A stretch of DNA of 64,000 nucleotides, taken from assembly GCF_000513135.1 (NCBI RefSeq), contig NZ_BAUV01000008.1, positions 1-64,000 of the forward strand, in the 5' to 3' direction. Shown here one piece after another: positions 60,733 to 64,000 of this stretch. The position numbers and the translations under genes are program-made. How positions within the stretch are numbered: the stretch's first letter is position 1; every line of letters begins with the position of its first letter. Source of the stretch: Halalkalibacter akibai JCM 9157. GTDB taxonomy: Bacteria; Bacillota; Bacilli; Bacillales; Bacillaceae_D. A model generated the notes under the pieces. The model did no database searches. It was not told the DNA's origin and saw nothing but the letters and a program-made list of their open reading frames with translations.

Positions 60733-61275
60733 CTATGACCAGTTTTTAAGGGTATGATCACACCATTTAATTGCCGCTTCGGTTACTCTTTTTCCATAAT
60801 CCAACGTCATTAACCAGTACATTGCATCCTTTTCATCTTTGTTGTGCTGATGAATTCCCTTTTCAATCGTTTCATACATCTCGTAACGAATTTCTAGCCT
60901 GTTTTTATAATCTTGAAGAATTGCAATGGTTTTTTCAGGTGATTGATAGGATCCAAAAAATAATTTAAGTAATACTTCATTTCGTTCTACTGGAGCTTGT
61001 TGAAGAGGTTGTTCTAGCCAATTTTTTAATGTGTCCATTCCTTTTGATGTGAGATGGTACTCGTTTCTATCGCTTCTCCCTGATGTAGTTGAGACATTAA
61101 CCTCAGCCAAACCCTCTTGGACAATTAGTTTAAGAGTCGGATATATTTGTCCATAACTAATTTTCCAAAAATGACTTAAGCTCCGATCAATGAACTGTTT
61201 AATGGCGTAACCTGACTTACAATCAGTTGTTAAGATCCCTAATATGGCGTACGTTGTATCGTTATATGCTTTCAT
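60733..61275 (-). CDS. PadR-family transcriptional regulator
   Basis: About 180 residues. The winged helix begins AILGILTTDCKSGYAIKQFIDRSLSHFWKISYGQIYPTLK, characteristic of PadR. A C-terminal Vir-like helical dimer domain follows. The ATG at 61275 follows AGGTG. It probably controls itself and the DUF4188 gene through the inverted repeat in front. The inducer is unknown. Confidence 0.92.
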   Translation of the reverse strand: MKAYNDTTYAILGILTTDCKSGYAIKQFIDRSLSHFWKISYGQIYPTLKLIVQEGLAEVNVSTTSGRSDRNEYHLTSKGMDTLKNWLEQPLQQAPVERNEVLLKLFFGSYQSPEKTIAILQDYKNRLEIRYEMYETIEKGIHQHNKDEKDAMYWLMTLDYGKRVTEAAIKWCDHTLKNWS

Positions 61276-61289
61276 TCTTTCACACACCT

Positions 61290-61317
61290 ATCTAAAAGAT
61301 ATATCATTTAGATATAT
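61290..61317. promoter_or_regulatory. Candidate PadR operator
   Basis: ATATATC-N5-GATATAT (61299-61317) is a perfect inverted repeat, with an overlapping ATCT/AGAT half to its left, 15-40 bp from the PadR start. Confidence 0.6.
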
Positions 61318-61520
61318 AATAATGGATATAAATTGAAAAAGCAAGTGGGTTTTCCAAATTTATGGGTTGAATACGGTTGCTTACCGTGAAACCAACTAGC
61401 AAGTATTGTTTCTTCTAATCATATAAATTAAAGGGATGTAACATGGCTTCATGGTGATTCCAAGAGAAATTTGCAATAAATAAATAAGCATCTGATTGAA
61501 TCAAATGAAGGGGGAATGAC

Positions 61521-62357
61521 ATGATACAAGTAGCTGGAAGACCAGTTTCACCAGATAGTGTAATGGATTTTGGAAGGATAGAAAGACTAATCATTCAACA
61601 AATGCATGATTCTGCTGAATGGTTTTCTTATTTTTCTATAAATGAATTAAGATTTGAAGTGAACATGCGGAAAACTATTATGGAAAGCGCAAACGAGATG
61701 AATACGAGTCAAGTAACGTTTACGATCTTTGAAGAGGCTCGATGTAATCCCGCATATTGGACTTTGACAAATACTGGGGGATTTTTGTTAAGACCAGATG
61801 TTGAACCATCTGATGCTATTTTAGACATTTATGGTAACAGCTCTTTGTACGCATTTGAATGTGCAACTGCGATTATTATTATCTATTACCAGGCTATCTT
61901 AAAGAGTATCGGGCAATCTCAATTTAATGCATTTTTTCAAAATATTTATTTATACAGTTGGCATACAGATCCTGATTTAGAATTACAAATTCTCTATTCG
62001 GATCAGTTTTTACCTGGGGATGTTGTGTATTTTAATAATCCTGACTTTCACCCAGATACGCCATGGTATCGTGGGGAAAATGCTGTTGTATTGAGCGATG
62101 GAACATTTTTTGGACATGGATTTGGTATCATGACTGCCGAGGAGATGATCGAGTTTTTGAACTCACAAAGGTTTCCAGGTAGTGTGCAACCCGCATATTT
62201 AGATACTTTAATCACAAGAATATCGCCGACAACACTTCAGAAGCTTCTATCTTTACAAAGTGGTCGAAACGTTTATAAACAACTAAAAGGAGTCATCCAC
62301 CATAATCTTTGTTCGATCTCCAGTATTCAGTATCAGTTTTACCTTAATATTTATTAA
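61521..62357 (+). CDS. tgl: Protein-glutamine gamma-glutamyltransferase (spore transglutaminase)
   Basis: 278 residues, close to B. subtilis Tgl (245) with a C-terminal extension. The catalytic Cys lies in YAFECATAIIIIYY. WRGENAVVL-like (WYRGENAVVLSDGTFFGHG) contains the His of the active site. Tgl crosslinks spore coat proteins such as GerQ late in sporulation. It has a GGGGGAATGACATG start. It is one of the markers for endospore formation. Confidence 0.93.
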   Translation: MIQVAGRPVSPDSVMDFGRIERLIIQQMHDSAEWFSYFSINELRFEVNMRKTIMESANEMNTSQVTFTIFEEARCNPAYWTLTNTGGFLLRPDVEPSDAILDIYGNSSLYAFECATAIIIIYYQAILKSIGQSQFNAFFQNIYLYSWHTDPDLELQILYSDQFLPGDVVYFNNPDFHPDTPWYRGENAVVLSDGTFFGHGFGIMTAEEMIEFLNSQRFPGSVQPAYLDTLITRISPTTLQKLLSLQSGRNVYKQLKGVIHHNLCSISSIQYQFYLNIY

Positions 62358-62457
62358 AAACTATGACATTCACCCATTTAATGGGTTGACAGGTTCATAT
62401 TTCGGCTAGGTGAGTATTATGTAGTGTAGTATATTAACCCAAAAGGAAGTGCTGAAT

Positions 62458-62735
62458 ATGTACCCTAACTTAAATGTACCACCTAACATGATGGCAGGAG
62501 CAAATGTACCACCAAACATACCGTCTAATATGATGGCAGGGGCAAATGTACCACCAAATATCCCTCCTACTATGGTGCTGGTGCAATGGATGAACCTATG
62601 CCAACTTATATGGCTCCTGCTTATGGATATGGATATGGTTATGCTGCTCCTCCTAGACACGGACACGGTTTCACATTAATTGTTGTATTGTTTATTTTAT
62701 TGGTTATTGTAGGTAGTTGTTTCCCTAAATTCTAA
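62458..62735 (+). CDS. YjcZ-type small sporulation protein, frameshifted
   Basis: About 92 residues after bridging. Two VPPN(I/M)..MMAGAN repeats lead to a Tyr/Gly-rich part (YGYGYGYAAPP) and the C-terminal RHGHGFTLIVVLFILLVIVGSCF, the single membrane helix of the YjcZ family. The frame break is near 62568; one additional T (CCTCCTTACTAT) gives PPYYGAGAMDEPMP. A deletion in sequencing is likely. It lies 100 bp after tgl. Confidence 0.82.
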
Positions 62736-62769
62736 TAAAAGAGGCGCTCTATCTATGAGGGTTTAAAAG

Positions 62770-62816
62770 GAAGGTCAGTTGTTTATGTGATTTAAAATAA
62801 ACGACTGGCTTTTTAT
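62770..62816 (+). terminator. Terminator after the YjcZ-type gene
   Basis: AAGGTCAGTTGTTTA/TAAACGACTGGCTT stem (one mismatch) followed by T5. Confidence 0.8.
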
Positions 62817-62908
62817 TATGTGGCCAGTAATTTAAGTTTGAATTTACTTTATTAGACAGAAAATGTATAGTGTTTGTGTTTACATTGGTTAATTGAGGTG
62901 AGGAGAAA

Positions 62909-63592
62909 ATGAAGATCTTACTTGTAGAAGACGATAGAACTATCGCTTCAGGTTTGGAATATTCGTTACAACAGGATCAGTTTGAAACGATTCTTTGTCA
63001 TGATACGACTTCAGCAAATAAAGTGATTAGTGAGCAATTACATACAATTGATTTATGTTTATTTGACTTATCATTGCCTGATGGCAGTGGGTATGATTTA
63101 TGCAAGCAAGTGAAAGAAGCTCGTGACCTACCAGTGATTTTTTTAACGGCAATTGATGACGAAGTGAATGTTGTCATGGGGCTTGATATGGGTGCCGATG
63201 ATTATATTACGAAGCCATTTCGGATTAGAGAATTACTATCCAGGATTCGAACAGTTTTGCGAAGATACCATAAACAACCGCATACGAAAGCAATTATCGA
63301 CTTGCATCAGATTCAAATAAATACGCTAGAAGGCAAAGTGTATAAGCATGGAGAGGAAATACTGGTCACAGCACTTGAATATAGGCTATTGCTAATTTTT
63401 GCTAACCATATCGGACAAGTTCTTACAAGAACTCAATTACTAGAACGAATCTGGGATGTAGCAGGAGATTTTGTTAACGATAACACACTGACAGTTTACA
63501 TTAAAAGGCTACGTGAGAAATTAGAAGACAATCCCCAAAAACCAACGATTATTAAAACAGTACGTGGTTTAGGTTACAAGGTAGGTGAGTAG
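62909..63592 (+). CDS. OmpR-family response regulator
   Basis: 227 residues. Receiver: VEDDRTIASGLE acidic pocket, phospho-Asp in LCLFDLSLPDGSG, Lys in DYITKPFRIRELL. The C-terminal winged helix ends NDNTLTVYIKRLREKLEDNPQKP...TVRGLGYKV. It resembles regulators paired with short membrane kinases (BceR/VanR-like); the regulon is not visible. It is 2 bp before the kinase gene. Confidence 0.93.
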   Translation: MKILLVEDDRTIASGLEYSLQQDQFETILCHDTTSANKVISEQLHTIDLCLFDLSLPDGSGYDLCKQVKEARDLPVIFLTAIDDEVNVVMGLDMGADDYITKPFRIRELLSRIRTVLRRYHKQPHTKAIIDLHQIQINTLEGKVYKHGEEILVTALEYRLLLIFANHIGQVLTRTQLLERIWDVAGDFVNDNTLTVYIKRLREKLEDNPQKPTIIKTVRGLGYKVGE

Positions 63593-63594
63593 AA

Positions 63595-64000
63595 GTGTTT
63601 CGTAATCGTGAGGTGAAAGTACTTGTTCTGGCGATGAGTGTTCCGAGTATCCTAGCTCTTTGTTTCGTTTCTGTCTTTCCTCAACAAGCCTTTTTTGTAG
63701 TCTTATTTCTTTCCATTCTTTTGATTACAATTACTTTGCTTTTTACTCATTGGAGATATGGGGAAATTCAAAAGCTCTCAGGCTATTTAAGAAGAATTAG
63801 TGGAGGGGACTTCTCTTTAGACGTCCGAGATAATAGAGAAGGGGAACTTAGTATTTTAAAAAATGATATATATAAAGTGACTCTCATGTTGTCAGAGCAA
63901 AGCTCAGGGTTAAAGAAAGAGAAAAGCATGCTAACAGAAGCAATTTCAGATATTTCACATCAACTCAAAACGCCTGTTACTTCGATGATTATTATGGCTG
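63595..64000 (+). CDS. Sensor histidine kinase, truncated by window edge
   Basis: The first 135 residues of a kinase starting at GTG 63595. Two close membrane helices (about 8-25 and 30-48) with almost no external loop, then a HAMP-like region (LSGYLRRISGGDFSLDV) and a DHp helix with the phospho-His in ISDISHQLKTPVTSM. The ATPase domain lies outside the window. The short loop suggests intramembrane or transporter-linked sensing. Confidence 0.88.
   Translation, partial: MFRNREVKVLVLAMSVPSILALCFVSVFPQQAFFVVLFLSILLITITLLFTHWRYGEIQKLSGYLRRISGGDFSLDVRDNREGELSILKNDIYKVTLMLSEQSSGLKKEKSMLTEAISDISHQLKTPVTSMIIMA

Noticed and set aside
62406-62679. Frames of 76 and 86 codons over the YjcZ-type gene
   Set aside because: One is the shifted continuation of the real gene after the missing base; the other is its complement.

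Overview
The window spans the chromosomal replication origin (oriC) of a Gram-positive endospore former of the family Bacillaceae. Gene order matches Bacillus subtilis around 0 degrees but is drawn inverted: gyrA-gyrB-remB-recF-yaaA-dnaN-dnaA lie on the minus strand at the left, and rpmH-rnpA-yidC-khpB-mnmE-mnmG-rsmG-noc-parA-parB run rightwards on the plus strand. Spore-linked genes (yyaC, tgl, a YjcZ-type peptide), a WalRK operon and a large secreted GH10 xylanase suggest an alkaliphilic, plant-polymer-degrading Bacillus relative (Alkalihalobacillus/Halalkalibacter-like). The genus is inference.

Layout. 0.1-10.6 kb: replication and gyrase genes, with a degenerate HD-GYP protein beyond gyrA. 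9.03-9.2 and 10.56-11.24 kb: the two halves of oriC, with DnaA boxes and, next to dnaN, a textbook DnaA-trio tract. 11.2-25.3 kb: ribosome, membrane-insertion, tRNA-modification and chromosome-segregation genes, with a parS site inside parB. 25.3-35 kb: ychF, rpsF-ssb-rpsR, gdpP-rplI-dnaB and purA with PurR boxes. 35.3-35.7 kb: five tRNAs (Lys, Glu, Asp, Phe, Thr). 36.2-45.7 kb: a LysM-G5-M23 peptidase, walRKHIJ-htrC, a small CxxH protein and rlmH, preceded by a dense DnaA-box cluster. 45.7-64 kb: accessory region, with a disrupted Ig/PxKF surface-protein gene, a radical SAM gene, a modular xylanase, a Fur-box-controlled siderophore ABC transporter, an L,D-transpeptidase, a PadR regulator pair, transglutaminase and the start of a two-component system. 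Core genes point away from oriC, whereas much of the accessory region is head-on to replication.

Points that stand out. (1) The last 21 bases of rlmH, the classical SCC attachment site, recur 2.3 kb downstream and bracket the surface-protein gene, as in a small SCC-like insertion. (2) The leader of that gene carries two adjacent ~78-nt copies of a structured RNA motif, with a compensated stem and an invariant candidate pseudoknot, which I cannot assign to a known riboswitch. (3) Seven genes are each broken by what looks like one missing base, mostly in short homopolymers, which argues for assembly indels rather than true pseudogenes. (4) Two families of GC-rich palindromic repeats sit in intergenic regions.
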